DNA of 64,000 nt from Alviniconcha marisindica (taxonomy: Eukaryota; Mollusca; Gastropoda; Provannidae), in the NCBI GenBank assembly GCA_018857735.1, contig JABMCL010000194.1:613501-677500 (forward strand), in the 5' to 3' direction. The position numbers were made by a program, and so were the translations under genes. Positions 46,268 to 56,335 of this stretch are shown piece after piece. Within the stretch, counting starts at the first letter, position 1. The number at the start of each line of letters is the position of its first letter. Below the pieces are notes generated by a model, which did no database searches, was not told the origin of the DNA, and was given only the letters and a program-made list of their open reading frames with translations.

Positions 46268-47545
46268 TCAGAAGAAGAGGTGGACGGGTATGGCGCAGGG
46301 CGACAGGGCTGCCTTGCTGAGGTCAATCCTGGCGGAGCGGAACCTGGGGTCCCGGAGCGCCATGAGATAGTTCAGACGGCGGAGGGCGGGGCAGTCTGGC
46401 GGGAAGGCGTTGCGGGCCAGCATCAGGCGGTACAGGCCGGGCCGGGAGTCGAAGAAGAGCGCCATGTCCTGCACCGCCTCCAGCAGCGCGCGCAGCCCGC
46501 GCTCCCCGATCTCGTTCCGAGACAGGTTCAGGCTCATCAGCAAGCGGTTGCCTGGCAGCCACAGCTCGCCGTCGTGCGCGTACCCGCACTGCAGCAGCGG
46601 CTGTTGGGGGCCGCAGGAGGCCACCGCGGGGTCGTCCCTGGAGAAGCGGTCCGGCCTGTGGAAGCACTCGTCTTCCAGGGGGAAGTGCGGTATCTCCATC
46701 GGCGCCGGGACCTTACGGTTGAAGCTGTTGAACCTCTTCCTCACCATCTTCTTGCCGGAGCCGGACACTTTCTTCTGCCTGCCCTCCGCGCCGTCCTTGC
46801 CGTCCTTGCCGGCCTTGTCGCCGGGCGACGCTCTGGAGAAGTTGGGCAGCTTGGAGTTCAGCCTCCTCTTCGAGCCGTCTCGGCACGCGTCCGAAGAGTC
46901 GCACGTGCTGGAATCGTTGGCGCTGCCGTCACACGACTGGGGGTCGTGCACCTCGTGGAGCTGCTGGTGGATCAGGCGCCGGCGCGTCATGATGAGCGGG
47001 CCCCGGATGGGGAACCAGGACAACGCCTCCGCCAGGCGCTGCGCCCCGTCATCCCCCAGGCGGTTGGAGGCCAGGTTGAGCACCAGCAGGCTCCGGTTAA
47101 AGAACAAGCCTCGCGCCAGGGCCGCCATCCCCACGTCCCCGATGCGGTTGTTGGAGAGGTCCAGCGTGACGAGGGAGGCGTTGCTGCCGGAGAAGATGCC
47201 CAGCGCGTCAGCCAGGCCCGCGGCCTCGATGTCGGTCAGGCAGCAGAAGCGAAGCGAGAGGTGCACCAGGCGGCTGTCTTCCCCCAGCAGGTCCGACAGC
47301 TGCAGGTCCGTCAGCGCGTTGCCGTCCAGCACCAGCGTGTGCAGCTGTCTGCACAGCGGCAGGAAGGAGGCGAGCAGCGGCAGGGTGTCGGCAGCCAGCC
47401 CCGTGTTCCACAGGTGGACAGTGTGTAGCAAGGGCAGGGTGGGCCAGCACTCCAGGAACACCTCCATCATCGCTTTGTCCACCTTCCACCCACGAATGTA
47501 CATCTCCGTCATCGTCCGGTCGTCGTCCGCGTCTTCCTGAGTCAC
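46268..47545 (-). CDS. LRRC71: LRRC71-like protein, last coding exon (leucine-rich repeats, C-terminus)
   Basis: The open frame of 425 residues ends in a TGA at 46270-46268. It is entered at 47545 through an acceptor (tttctctgtgtttag, then GTGACTCAG), so it is an internal-to-terminal exon and not a gene start. It opens with an acidic stretch and then MYIRGWKVDKAMMEVF, the block I recall just before the repeats in LRRC71 proteins. Leucine-rich repeats follow: LHTLVLDGNALTD, LVHLSLRFCCLTD, LVTLDLSNNRIGD and LLVLNLASNRLGDDG. Next comes a Lys/Arg/Ser-rich linker of about 90 residues, then two more repeats (LLMSLNLSRNEIGERG and LYRLMLARNAFPP). This repeats-linker-repeats order matches the family. 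Vertebrate LRRC71 is mainly seen in ciliated tissue and testis; its biochemical role is not well established. Local GC is much higher than in the surroundings. The stop codon lies about 8 bp from a minisatellite that would be transcribed as 3' UTR. Identification is firm; naming is by remembered similarity. Confidence 0.9.
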   Translation of the reverse strand: MTQEDADDDRTMTEMYIRGWKVDKAMMEVFLECWPTLPLLHTVHLWNTGLAADTLPLLASFLPLCRQLHTLVLDGNALTDLQLSDLLGEDSRLVHLSLRFCCLTDIEAAGLADALGIFSGSNASLVTLDLSNNRIGDVGMAALARGLFFNRSLLVLNLASNRLGDDGAQRLAEALSWFPIRGPLIMTRRRLIHQQLHEVHDPQSCDGSANDSSTCDSSDACRDGSKRRLNSKLPNFSRASPGDKAGKDGKDGAEGRQKKVSGSGKKMVRKRFNSFNRKVPAPMEIPHFPLEDECFHRPDRFSRDDPAVASCGPQQPLLQCGYAHDGELWLPGNRLLMSLNLSRNEIGERGLRALLEAVQDMALFFDSRPGLYRLMLARNAFPPDCPALRRLNYLMALRDPRFRSARIDLSKAALSPCAIPVHLFF

Positions 47546-48215
47546 CTAAACACAGAGAAAGACGACTCCACCAACGACAGAACCCACCACCAGTAACAAC
47601 AAAGAACCGTGTCGTCAACAACAACAACAGCGTCATCATCAACACCGGTGTCAGTATGGGTAATAGCAAACCTCACCATCAGCAACAATTAGCCTTCAAC
47701 AACGACAGCGTCACCATGAACATAAGCGTCATTATCACCAATAACAAATATCATCATCAACAACAACTGTTAACAACAATAGGATCATTAGCACAGTCAT
47801 CGTCACATTGTCATCGGTAAGAATATCAGTAAAGCCATCATCTACAACATCATCAACAGCGAAGTCAAAACGAACACCACCCTCGTCAACAAAAATAACA
47901 GAAACAACCGCATCTTCATCGTCAACATCACCACCAACACGTAGGGCACCATCAGCGTTAACGTGTTCACAACGGTCGGTTTGTGGTAACTGCAAGTCAA
48001 AGCCACAGAATATGCTACGGTGTCAGCGTCCACACCGGTCACTTCACTTGCGCTTGTCAATTACGAAAGCGTTGTCGTAGTCGTCGTTGTTGTTCTTGTG
48101 TTACCGATACATACGTGTTGTTGGTGAGTGTGTGTAATGCAAGAGTGCATACCGGGGGCGGGAGTGGGGGCGGGGGAGGGGGGGAGGAGGGAGGGGGGTG
48201 TCTGCGTGGACCGAC
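47546..48215 (-). other. Intron of the LRRC71-like gene (between middle and last exons)
   Basis: This stretch is rich in imperfect CAA/CATCA-type trinucleotides on the plus strand (47580-47960) and has a G-rich segment at 48155-48200. I see no exon-like segment in it. Confidence 0.6.
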
Positions 48216-48403
48216 CTGGATGCAGGGGGCGAAGTATTCAAACTTGTTGTCCTTGACGAAGAAGGTGAAGTAGGGGGATTTTTCTGGCTGGGGGTACGTC
48301 GGCTGGACCGCAGCGCCCGGCACCTCGGATGGCGGTCGGAGTGCTGCACACATTCTTCGTGCTTTATCGAAAAACAAACTTCTCTTACATTCTCGCAAAC
48401 ACG
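48216..48403 (-). CDS. LRRC71: LRRC71-like protein, middle coding exon
   Basis: On the minus strand a strong polypyrimidine tract (ccctccttcccctctcccc) leads to an acag acceptor at 48404. The exon ends in ATCCAG before gtcggt at 48215. It is 188 nt long, begins with two bases of a split codon and ends in phase 0, which joins in frame to the phase-0 exon starting at 47545. Its end reads SPYFTFFVKDNKFEYFAPC then IQ, comparable to the aromatic YxxFxPxIQ block that precedes the IRGWK motif in LRRC71. The first half (CLRECKRSLFFDKARRM onward) is less conserved and the acceptor could instead lie at an internal AG. The intron to the last exon is about 670 bp. The intron to the exon upstream is about 5.2 kb and full of repeats. 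Confidence 0.75.
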
Positions 48404-48489
48404 CTGTGATGGGGAGAGGGGAAGGAGGGATCGCTGATTGGGAGACTCCTCTCTCCCTAACACAGTATTCTGCTCCTTCCAGTCTCCCC

Positions 48490-49200
48490 ATAAACAGTGT
48501 TTCTCTCTCTCCACTCTTCCCTTAAACAGTTTCCCTCTCTCCACTCTTCCCTTAAACAGTGTTTCTCTCTCTCTCCACTCTTCCCTTAAACAGCGTATCC
48601 CTCTCTCCACTCTTCCCTTAAACAGTGTTTCTCTCTCTCTCCACTCTTCCCTTAAACAGCGTATCCCTCTCTCCACTCTTCCCATAAACAGTGTTTCTCT
48701 CTCTCTCCACTCTTCCCTTAAACAGCGTATCCCTCTCTCCACTCTTCCCTTAAACAGTTTCCCTCTCTCCACTCTTCCCTTAAACAGCGTATCCCTCTCT
48801 CCACTCTTCCCATAAACAGTGTTTCGCTCTCTCCACTCTTCCCTTAAACAGCGTATCCCTCTCTCCACTCTTCCCTTAAACAGTGTTTACCTCTCTCCAC
48901 GCTTCCCTTAAACAGCGTATCCCTCTCTCCAGTCTTCCCTTAAACAGTTTCCCTCTCTCCACTCTTCCTTTAAACAGTTTCCCTCTCTCCACTCTTCCCT
49001 TAAACAGTGTTTCCCTCTCCCCACTCTTCCCTTAAACAGCGTATCCCTCTCTCCAGTCTTCCCTTAAACAGTGTTTCTCTCTCTCTCCACTCTTCCCTTA
49101 AACAGCGTATCCCTCTCTCCACTCTTCCCTTAAACAGTGTTTCTCTCTCTCCAGTCTTCCCTTAAAAAGTAAACAGTGTTACCCTCATTCCACTCTCTTC
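48490..49200. repeat. Minisatellite in the long LRRC71 intron, about 32-bp unit
   Basis: About 22 copies of CTCTCCACTCTTCCCTTAAA plus CAGCGTATCCCT or CAGTGTTTCTCT. It begins about 90 bp upstream (in gene sense) of the middle exon. Confidence 0.95.
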
Positions 49201-49207
49201 AGCACAA

Positions 49208-49208
<1 letters not shown>

Positions 49209-49281
<73 letters not shown>
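49209..49281. repeat. CT microsatellite
   Basis: About 72 bp of CT directly after the 32-bp array. Confidence 0.96.
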
Positions 49282-49284
<3 letters not shown>

Positions 49285-49285
<1 letters not shown>

Positions 49286-50033
49286 GTTACGTAATTTTCG
49301 ACAGTCAAATTTGGTCAAATAAGTCGCAGGTTTTGGAATATCTTCGCTGAACAACTATAAACAATTACGCAGGAAAAAAATATCAGATCCAGGATAATTG
49401 TTCAGAAAATCGATGACATTCAAATCATGCTTGCGAGCTACATTTTCTTTTTTGGTTCAAAAGCAACCACAATAAAATGAGAAGCAGGAGCGCGCGCTCA
49501 CGAAGCGTTTGCTGACACACGCGCTGTGGGCGTTGTGACGTGGATTTGGCACTGTACATTGTACATGTCATCAGCCGTTTCCTGCTTCTGTGTGGACAGT
49601 CAGCTAACGCCCAGACGCGACAGGGATTGGTGGAATGTTGTAGCTATGATGTCATGCGTGTTTTGGTTGGCTCCGGCCTCTCTCTCCGTGCCGTGTGCAA
49701 AAGCTAACTGTGGGTAGCATGAGGGAATGGATGACAGGAAACTGGCCAGTGACGCCTGGCTTAGGACGAGTTAGACGTGCCCTCGCTCGCGTCAACAGCC
49801 ACGTGACACCACAACAGCCACGTGACACCACAACAGTCGGACTGCGTTTCTTCGCAAAAGCGAGGCCTCGTATGGCAGGCAGTCAGAACAAGTTCATGGA
49901 GTGTTCCGGGCAGCTTTGAACGCTATGGCTGTGGATATTTACACCCACCGTAGCCGGTTTGTAAAACTACAAAATGATGTATTTTAATTTTTCCTACGTA
50001 ACTGCGTCAGTTCGATACGCGCGCGCGCGCATG
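49285..50033. other. Unique-looking intron sequence
   Basis: Contains GTGACGTGG (49536) and two CACGTG boxes (49800, 49819). No exon recognised. Confidence 0.45.
49793..49836. promoter_or_regulatory. Two 19-bp direct repeats each with an E-box
   Basis: CAACAGCCACGTGACACCA occurs twice in tandem. Each copy carries CACGTGAC, the core recognised by bHLH-ZIP factors. Function is unknown. Confidence 0.3.
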
Positions 50034-50055
50034 TGTGTGTGTGTGTGTGTGTGTG

Positions 50056-50098
<43 letters not shown>
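50034..50098. repeat. GT microsatellite
   Basis: GT run of about 65 bp with one interruption, preceded by GCGCGCGCGC. Confidence 0.95.
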
Positions 50099-50099
<1 letters not shown>

Positions 50100-50147
50100 C
50101 GCCTTGTCAGAGTTGTCACTGAAATTAATAAGTCTGTACTTCGGTAC

Positions 50148-50192
50148 AGGGTTTTGAACGCCCAGTCAGCCAGAACGGTTATATCAGGGCTC
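50148..50192. mobile_element. Diverged copy of the 52-bp element
   Basis: GGGTTTTGAACGCCCAGTCA and GCCAGAACGGTTATATCAGG followed by GCT correspond to the 3' two-thirds of the unit at 34413. Confidence 0.55.
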
Positions 50193-50519
50193 TCGGGACA
50201 GCGTTACAGCTACACTGGAATGCAGCAGTGTTGCAACTCTGCTGTTTGAGAACCGTGGCATCTAGGCACAAACTGGACCCTGGCTTGCAACACTGTTTCA
50301 TCATGTCACACCGCGTGCCGGTCTTTTCCGTACAACATGGACGACGAACTCCCAGCTCACCGCCCCTCCAAGAAATAGAAAAAGAAACACAAATAATGAT
50401 ACTAGCAGTGATTTCTATGCTACTGCATCTCACTCACATGGGTGAGTACCCCGTGCTTTGCATAATTATGGCGACCACATAAAATATAAACCTCAAATAT
50501 AAATATAACATGCCTCAAC

Positions 50520-50583
50520 CCCCCCCCCCCCCCCCCCCCACACACAGACACACAGACACACACAAACACACACACACACACAC

Positions 50584-50618
<35 letters not shown>

Positions 50619-50691
50619 TACGCTCTCGCGCACACACATATACACGCACGCGTGCATGCACATAAACAGACCACACACGCACGCGCACGCG

Positions 50692-50771
<80 letters not shown>

Positions 50772-50842
50772 GGCGCACAAAAGGAATATGACGGGGATGA
50801 GATAGGGGAAGAGTGTGGGGGGGGGGGGGGGGGGGGGGGGGG
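50520..50842. repeat. C run, CA/CG microsatellites and G run
   Basis: C run (50520-50538), CA with CGCA variants (50539-50769) and G run (50817-50842). The long cysteine/valine frames on the minus strand come from this. Confidence 0.95.
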
Positions 50843-50859
50843 AACAAAAGGAAAGAGAC

Positions 50860-51640
50860 AGGATTCAAAATCACTTGTGGCACCACTGTTTGCAGAATTG
50901 AGTTTTTAACGGTTTTGAAGGCTTTGGAGGCTTGAAAGTGACGGATGTGAGAAGGGAGAGAATTCCATTGCTTTGGAGCACAGTGAAACAAAGAACGTTG
51001 GCGGAAGGGTTTAGTTTAAAATGGGGGATACGAAGCACCGTGCGTCTGCAGAAGAAGGAAGATGTCTGGAATGGGTGTGGATTGTGAGAAGGTCACAGAG
51101 AGAGGCAGGAGATGGGTCTATTCCGGCATGAACCGCTAATCAATGAAGAGCTTGCAGAAGAGGTTGCACAGGATCACGTTTGCGTGCTTTGAAAACCAGT
51201 TTCGCTGCAGAGTTCTGGACTTTCTGTAGTCTACCGAGAAGGTAAAATGGCAGCCAGATAGAAGAGAATTAACAAAGACACAGACGAGAGATTGGGTTAC
51301 TTCAACAGTCAGGCACTAGCAGATAGAGCCGTTTTGTCTGCTTTTCACAAAAGCCGAACGGCAGGCAGTTGAAATGTGCTTGTCAAGAGTCATCTGTTAT
51401 CGGAAATCATGAAACCAAGGTTGCGAGCACAGGTCGTGAACGGAACGTCGGCAATGCCAACAGGAAGAGGAGCGGGCTGAGCATCAGGGGAAATGGTTCT
51501 AGTTGACTTCATGAGTACAGCCCCCGTCTTGTCATTCAGTTTCTGTTTGCTTTGTCAGCCAGGTCTCCACGTCAGTCAGAGAGGTACGTCTGCATGGTCA
51601 AGACAGCGACAAGTAGCTGATCAGGAGGACAGGAGTGACG
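50860..51640 (-). mobile_element. CR1/L2-type non-LTR retrotransposon, 3' third, broken
   Basis: On the minus strand the fragments appear in order with frameshifts: NLGFMISDN, then LLKVTQSLVCVF-like and ILFYLAAILPSR, then RLQKVQNSAAKLVFKA-like and LHWLP-like, and finally SLFHCAPKQWNSLPSHIRHF. The QNSAA...LHWLP...WNSLP order is the signature of the reverse transcriptase C-terminus in the CR1/L2 group. It lies in the long LRRC71 intron, in the same orientation. Confidence 0.75.
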
Positions 51641-51749
51641 TGGCTGTGCGTCACCAGCAAAAGACTGGTTGGAGACTGACTGAGTTTCACTCGTGGTGGG
51701 GAGAGGGGCAGAGTAAGAGGACAGGACAGAACCGAGAACCGAGTCCTGC

Positions 51750-52800
51750 GTGACACCAAAGCGGGCACCACTACCCACTGGGACTATCTGCGTGACACCA
51801 AAGCGGGCACCACTACCCACTGGGACTATCTACGTGACACCAAAGTAGGCACCACCACCCACTGGGACTATCTACGTGACACCAAAGCGGGCACCAATAC
51901 CCACTGGGACTATCTACGTGACACCAAAGCGGGCACCACTACCCACTGGGACTATCTGCGTGACACCAAAGCGGGCACCACTACCCACTGGGACTATCTG
52001 CGTGACACCAAAGTAGGCACCACCACCCACTGGGACTATCTACGTGACACCAAAGCGGGCACCACTACCCATTGGGACTATCTGCGTGACACCAAAGTAG
52101 GCACCACCACCCACTGGGACTATCTACGTGACACCAAAGTAGGCACCACCACCCACTGGGACTATCTACGTGACACCAAAGCGGGCACCACTACCCACTG
52201 GGACTATCTGCGTGACACCACCACCCACTGGGACTATCTACGTGACACCAAAGCGGGCACCACCACCCACTGGGACTATCTACGTGACACCAAAGTGGGC
52301 ACCACCACCCACTGGGACTATCTCCGTGACACCAAAGCGGGCACCACCACCCACTGGGACTATCTGCGGGACACCAGTGGGCACCACCACACACTGGGAC
52401 TATGTGCGTGACACCAGTGGGCACCACCACACACTGGGACTATCTGCGTGACACCAGTGGGCACACCACCCACTGGGACTATTTACGTGCACCAAAGCGG
52501 GCACCACCACCCACTGGGACTATCTGCGGGACACCAGTGGGCACCACCACACACTGGGAATGTGCGTGACACGTGGGCACCACCACACACGGGACTATAT
52601 GCGTGACACCAGTGGGCACACACACACTGGGACTATGGCGTGACACAAAGTGGGCACCACCACACATGGGACTATGTGCGTGAACCAGTGGGCACCACCA
52701 CACACTGGGACTATGTGCGTGACACCAAAGTGGGCACCACCACACACTGGGACTATGTGCGTGACACCAGTGGGCACCATCACACACTGGGACTATGTGA
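51750..52800. repeat. Minisatellite in the long LRRC71 intron, 42-bp unit
   Basis: About 24 copies of TGCGTGACACCAAAGCGGGC plus ACCACTACCCACTGGGACTA and TC. After 52350 the unit shortens to CACCAGTGGGCACCACCACA-type copies of 33-40 bp with many small deletions. Confidence 0.95.
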
Positions 52801-52999
52801 GAAAGACAGGGACCCAGCTGATGCAGTGCAGAGGGACAGAGCAGCGTGAGAGATGTCGGACAGCACCTGTCGGTTTTTCCGCTTTATGGTCTTTCTCTTT
52901 CTGTTCCTTTCTGCTCGTTCTACCTCCTCGCTTCCGGTCTGGACTCTTCAACGTCGCTTCCGCTAACATCTGGCGGACGCACACATATAGAGTTGTAGC

Positions 53000-53050
53000 A
53001 CACACTTACACGCACACAGACACACACACACACCGGCCTTATCTCCCCTT

Positions 53051-53090
<40 letters not shown>

Positions 53091-53111
53091 TGCACGTACG
53101 CACGCACACAG

Positions 53112-53172
<61 letters not shown>

Positions 53173-53215
53173 GGCCTTACCCTCTCCCCTCCTCACACAC
53201 ACACACACACACACA

Positions 53216-53295
<80 letters not shown>

Positions 53296-53370
53296 CGTAC
53301 ACACACAGACACACACACGTGCGTGCGCGCGCGCGCACACACACACCGGCCTTACCCTCTCCCTTCCTCA

Positions 53371-53417
<47 letters not shown>

Positions 53418-53465
53418 CCTCGCGCGCGCATGCATCAGCTCCCACCACCACCACCACCACCACCA

Positions 53466-53519
<54 letters not shown>

Positions 53520-53560
53520 GCGCACGATCAACAAACTGCCCCCCCCCCCCCCCCACCCCT
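53000..53560. repeat. CA and GCAC microsatellite cluster
   Basis: CA runs alternate with a 20-copy ACGC tract (53207-53298), CG-rich stretches, a CCA trinucleotide run (53443-53468) and a C run (53540-53556). CACCGGCCTTACCCTCTCCC recurs at 53170 and 53345, and diverged at 53031, so a larger unit of about 150 bp was duplicated. Confidence 0.95.
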
Positions 53561-53591
53561 CGCGTCCCCCCACCCCCCATCCCACTACTAC

Positions 53592-54214
53592 CCATTTGCA
53601 CATTCCGAACACTGACCGCAGCTTTTTTCACCCTCTGTTCCAGGATGTAGGGCGGAACGGGGCGCGGGACCACCTCGGGCAGGAAGCCGAGGCCGCGGTC
53701 GGCGCCCAGCCCGATCATGTCGGCCCGCAGGTGACCCCTCGCCATGTACGGCCCGGACTCATCCGAGTCCGCCTGGCCGTCGTCCTCAATGACGGACAGG
53801 TGACGGGGCGTCGACAGCTGACTGGAAGTGCTGTGGGCGCCGGGCGGACTGGGCCTCACAGGCGTGCTGCTGGCGCCGGCCCCGCTGGGCTTCCGCTGCA
53901 TGCTGGTGACGCCGGCCACGCTGGTCTTGCGCCGCATGGTCGTGGCGCCGGGCGGGCTGGTCTTGCGCCACATGCTGGTGGCGCCGGCCACGCTGGTCTT
54001 GCGCCGCATGGTCGTGGCGCCGGGCGGGCTGGTCTTGCGCCGCATGCTGGTGGCGCCGGCCGCGCTGGTCTTGCGCCGCATGCTGGTGGCGCCGGGCGGG
54101 CTGGTCTTGCGCCGCATGGTGGTGGCGCCGGGCGGGCTGGACCTCCTGGACGTGCTGGTGGCACCGGACATGCTGGTCTTCCTCCCCATGCTGTCGGCGC
54201 CAGGCGGGCTGGAC
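53592..54214 (-). CDS. LRRC71: LRRC71-like protein, upstream exon with 12-residue repeats and conserved N-terminal block
   Basis: The frame is open on the minus strand. An acceptor-like tract (ctccttgccgtctgtcag) ends at 54215, and the first in-frame ATG is at 54189. About ten imperfect 12-residue repeats follow, of the type [12 protein letters not shown], rich in RRKTS-like sites that fit basophilic protein kinases in pattern. After a linker comes [17 protein letters not shown], then [14 protein letters not shown]. This lines up with the N-terminal block I recall in human LRRC71 (Y..G.L..D...L....G....P.VV.RP.PP). The 3' end is uncertain. A donor at 53592 (ATGG before gtagta) gives the phase needed for the next exon. 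A donor at 53632 (AGG before gtgaaa) fits the protein alignment length better but needs a different acceptor. With the first choice, and a start at 54189, the spliced protein would be 687 residues, longer than the roughly 560 of human LRRC71. Further upstream exons may exist. Confidence 0.7.
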
Positions 54215-54220
54215 CTGACA
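53830..54220 (-). repeat. Coding 36-bp minisatellite inside the LRRC71-like gene
   Basis: About ten copies of a 36-bp GC-rich unit encode 12-residue repeats alternating [12 protein letters not shown] with S(V/A)[10 protein letters not shown]. The unit length keeps the frame, and most copies differ at the same two or three positions, which suggests duplication of a two-unit (72-bp) block. Confidence 0.9.
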
Positions 54221-54232
54221 GACGGCAAGGAG

Positions 54233-55330
54233 GGACGTGGACACGAGTCTGAAGGTGCTATTAGAGACGTGGACACGAGTCTGAAGGTGCTATTAGGGAC
54301 GTGGACACGAGTCTGAAGGTGCTATTAGGGACGTGGACACGAGTCTGAAGGTGCTATTAGAGACGTGGACACGAGTCTGAAGGTGCTATTAGAGACGTGG
54401 ACACGAGTCTGAAGGTGCTATTAGAGACGTGGACACGAGTCTGAAGGTGCTATTAGGGACGTGGACACGAGTCTGAAGGTGCTATTAGGGACGTGGACAC
54501 GAGTCTGAAGGTGCTATTAGGGACGTGGACACGAGTCTGAAGGTGCTATTAGAGGGCGTGGACACGAGTCTGAAGGTGCTATTAGGGACGTGGACACGAG
54601 TCTGAAGGTGCTATTAGAGGGCGTGGACACGAGTCTGAAGGTGCTATTAGAGACGTGGACACGAGTCTGAAGGTGCTATTAGAGACGTGGACACGAGTCT
54701 GAAGGTGCTATTAGAGGGCGTGGACACGAATCTGAAGGTGCTATTAGGGACGTGGACACGAGTCTGAAGGTGCTATTAGAGGGCGTGGACACGAGTCTGA
54801 AGGTGCTATTAGAGGGCGTGGACACGAGTCTGAAGGTGCTATTAGAGACGTGGACACGAGTCTGAAGGTGCTATTAGAGGGCGTGGACACGAGTCTGAAG
54901 GTGCTATTAGAGACGTGGACACGAGTCTGAAGGTGCTATTAGAGACGTGGACACGAGTCTGAAGGTGCTATTAGAGACGTGGACACGAGTCTGAAGGTGC
55001 TATTAGAGACGTGGACACGAGTCTGAAGGTGCTATTAGAGACGTGGACACGAGTCTGAAGGTGCTATTAGGGACGTGGACACGAGTCTGAAGGTGCTATT
55101 AGGGACGTGGACACGAGTCTGAAGGTGCTATTAGGGACGTGGACACGAGTCTGAAGGTGCTATTAGAGGGCGTGGACACGAGTCTGAAGGTGCTATTAGA
55201 GACGTGGACACGAGTCTGAAGGTGCTATTAGAGACGTGGACACGAGTCTGAAGGTGCTATTAGAGACGTGGACACGAGTCTGAAGGTGCTATTAGAGACG
55301 TGGACACGAGTCTGAAGGTGCTATTAGGGA
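54233..55330. repeat. Minisatellite upstream of the LRRC71 repeat exon, 32-33-bp unit
   Basis: About 34 nearly identical copies of GTGGACACGAGTCTGAAGGT plus GCTATTAGAGAC. A 33-bp variant ends in AGAGGGC. It begins within 20 bp of the presumed splice acceptor of the exon. Confidence 0.97.
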
Positions 55331-55344
55331 CGGGGGCAGAGTTC

Positions 55345-55490
55345 GGGAGCCGTCCTGGGCTTCCCTTCCTAATGAGCCGTACGGTTTCTGTGGACGTAAA
55401 GCAACATTAAACCGTGCTTCGGCACTGGTCACAATATTTGTCCCTAATGTCAACCGACATCCGCGGACATGAAGCTCTACTTCATCATCA
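55345..55490 (+). mobile_element. SINE-like copy
   Basis: GAGCCGTCCTGGGCTTCCCT, then CCTAATGAGCCGTACGGTTT, CTGTGGACGTAAAGCAACAT and TGGTCACAATATTTGTCCCT, ending TGTCAACCGACATCCGCGGA. This is the same element as at 57595, in the opposite orientation. Confidence 0.75.
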
Positions 55491-55511
55491 GGGACAGGCA
55501 GAGGGGGTGGG

Positions 55512-55516
55512 GGTGT

Positions 55517-55557
<41 letters not shown>
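55512..55557. repeat. G run
   Basis: About 40 uninterrupted G, the longest homopolymer in the window. Confidence 0.92.
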
Positions 55558-55559
<2 letters not shown>

Positions 55560-55679
55560 GGACGGCCGCCTCCTCTTTCACACAGCTCTTCAGGTCCGCC
55601 GGATAAAGGCTAGCTACCGCGCTACATGTAGTGCTCAGTGCTGCCTGGTTCGCTACACAAACTGCGCCCACGTCGCCTA

Positions 55680-55935
55680 AAAACTGACATGGACTACGCT
55701 GTGGGGATAAAAAAAGAAACACACGTCGCCCTGGAAACTAACATGGACTACGCTGTGGGGCAAACGTCGCCTAGAAACTAACATGGACTACGTTGTGGGG
55801 CAAACGTCGCCTAGAAACTAACATGGACTACGTTGTGGAGCAAACGTCGCCCTACGTCGCCTGGAAACTAACATGAACTACGCTGTGGGGGGAAAAGTCG
55901 CCCTACGTCACCTAGAAACTATCAAGGACTACGTT
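55680..55935. repeat. Minisatellite, about 40-bp unit
   Basis: Five to six copies of CGTCGCCTAGAAACTAACAT plus GGACTACGTTGTGGGGCAAA with small insertions. Confidence 0.9.
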
Positions 55936-56104
55936 GTGGGTGTCCACATACCCCTGATTTTCATACTGACACTTCAGTAAATGTATCTGCCAATACGGTG
56001 TGGTGTGGCCACACCCATACATTTTTCAAAGTCTCATTAAAACGTGGGTGCAGTGACACCCTTGACGTAAGGCATGTCAGTAAATGATGCTGTCACTAGA
56101 AATG

Positions 56105-56335
56105 GCATGGGCGACTCCTCTCCCACAGCGTACGGTAGGGTACGCTGTGGGTTTCCCTCTCAATTGTCTGAGTGTGCTCACTTCCATATCGTACGGTAGG
56201 GTACGTCGGGTTTTCCCTCTCAATTGTGTGAGTGTGCTCACTTCCATAGCGTACGGTAGGGTACGTCGGGTTTTCCCTCTCAGTTGTATGAGTGTGCTTA
56301 CTTCCATAGCGTACGGCACGCAAGGTGTCCTCTCC
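56105..56335. repeat. Minisatellite, 60-bp unit
   Basis: Three to four copies of GTACGGTAGGGTACGTCGGG plus TTTTCCCTCTCAATTGTGTG and AGTGTGCTCACTTCCATAGC. Confidence 0.9.

Noticed and set aside
45295..46326. 343-residue minus-strand frame rich in HTPV repeats
   Set aside because: It reads through the 3' minisatellite and CT runs in a frame different from the gene; pure repeat translation.
46256..47540. Long plus-strand frames opposite the LRRC71 exon
   Set aside because: They are antisense shadows caused by GC-rich third positions of the true minus-strand exon; they show no family resemblance.
52650..54252. Plus-strand frames with histidine/threonine runs continuing into GC-rich DNA
   Set aside because: They derive from the CA microsatellite and are antisense to the LRRC71 repeat exon.
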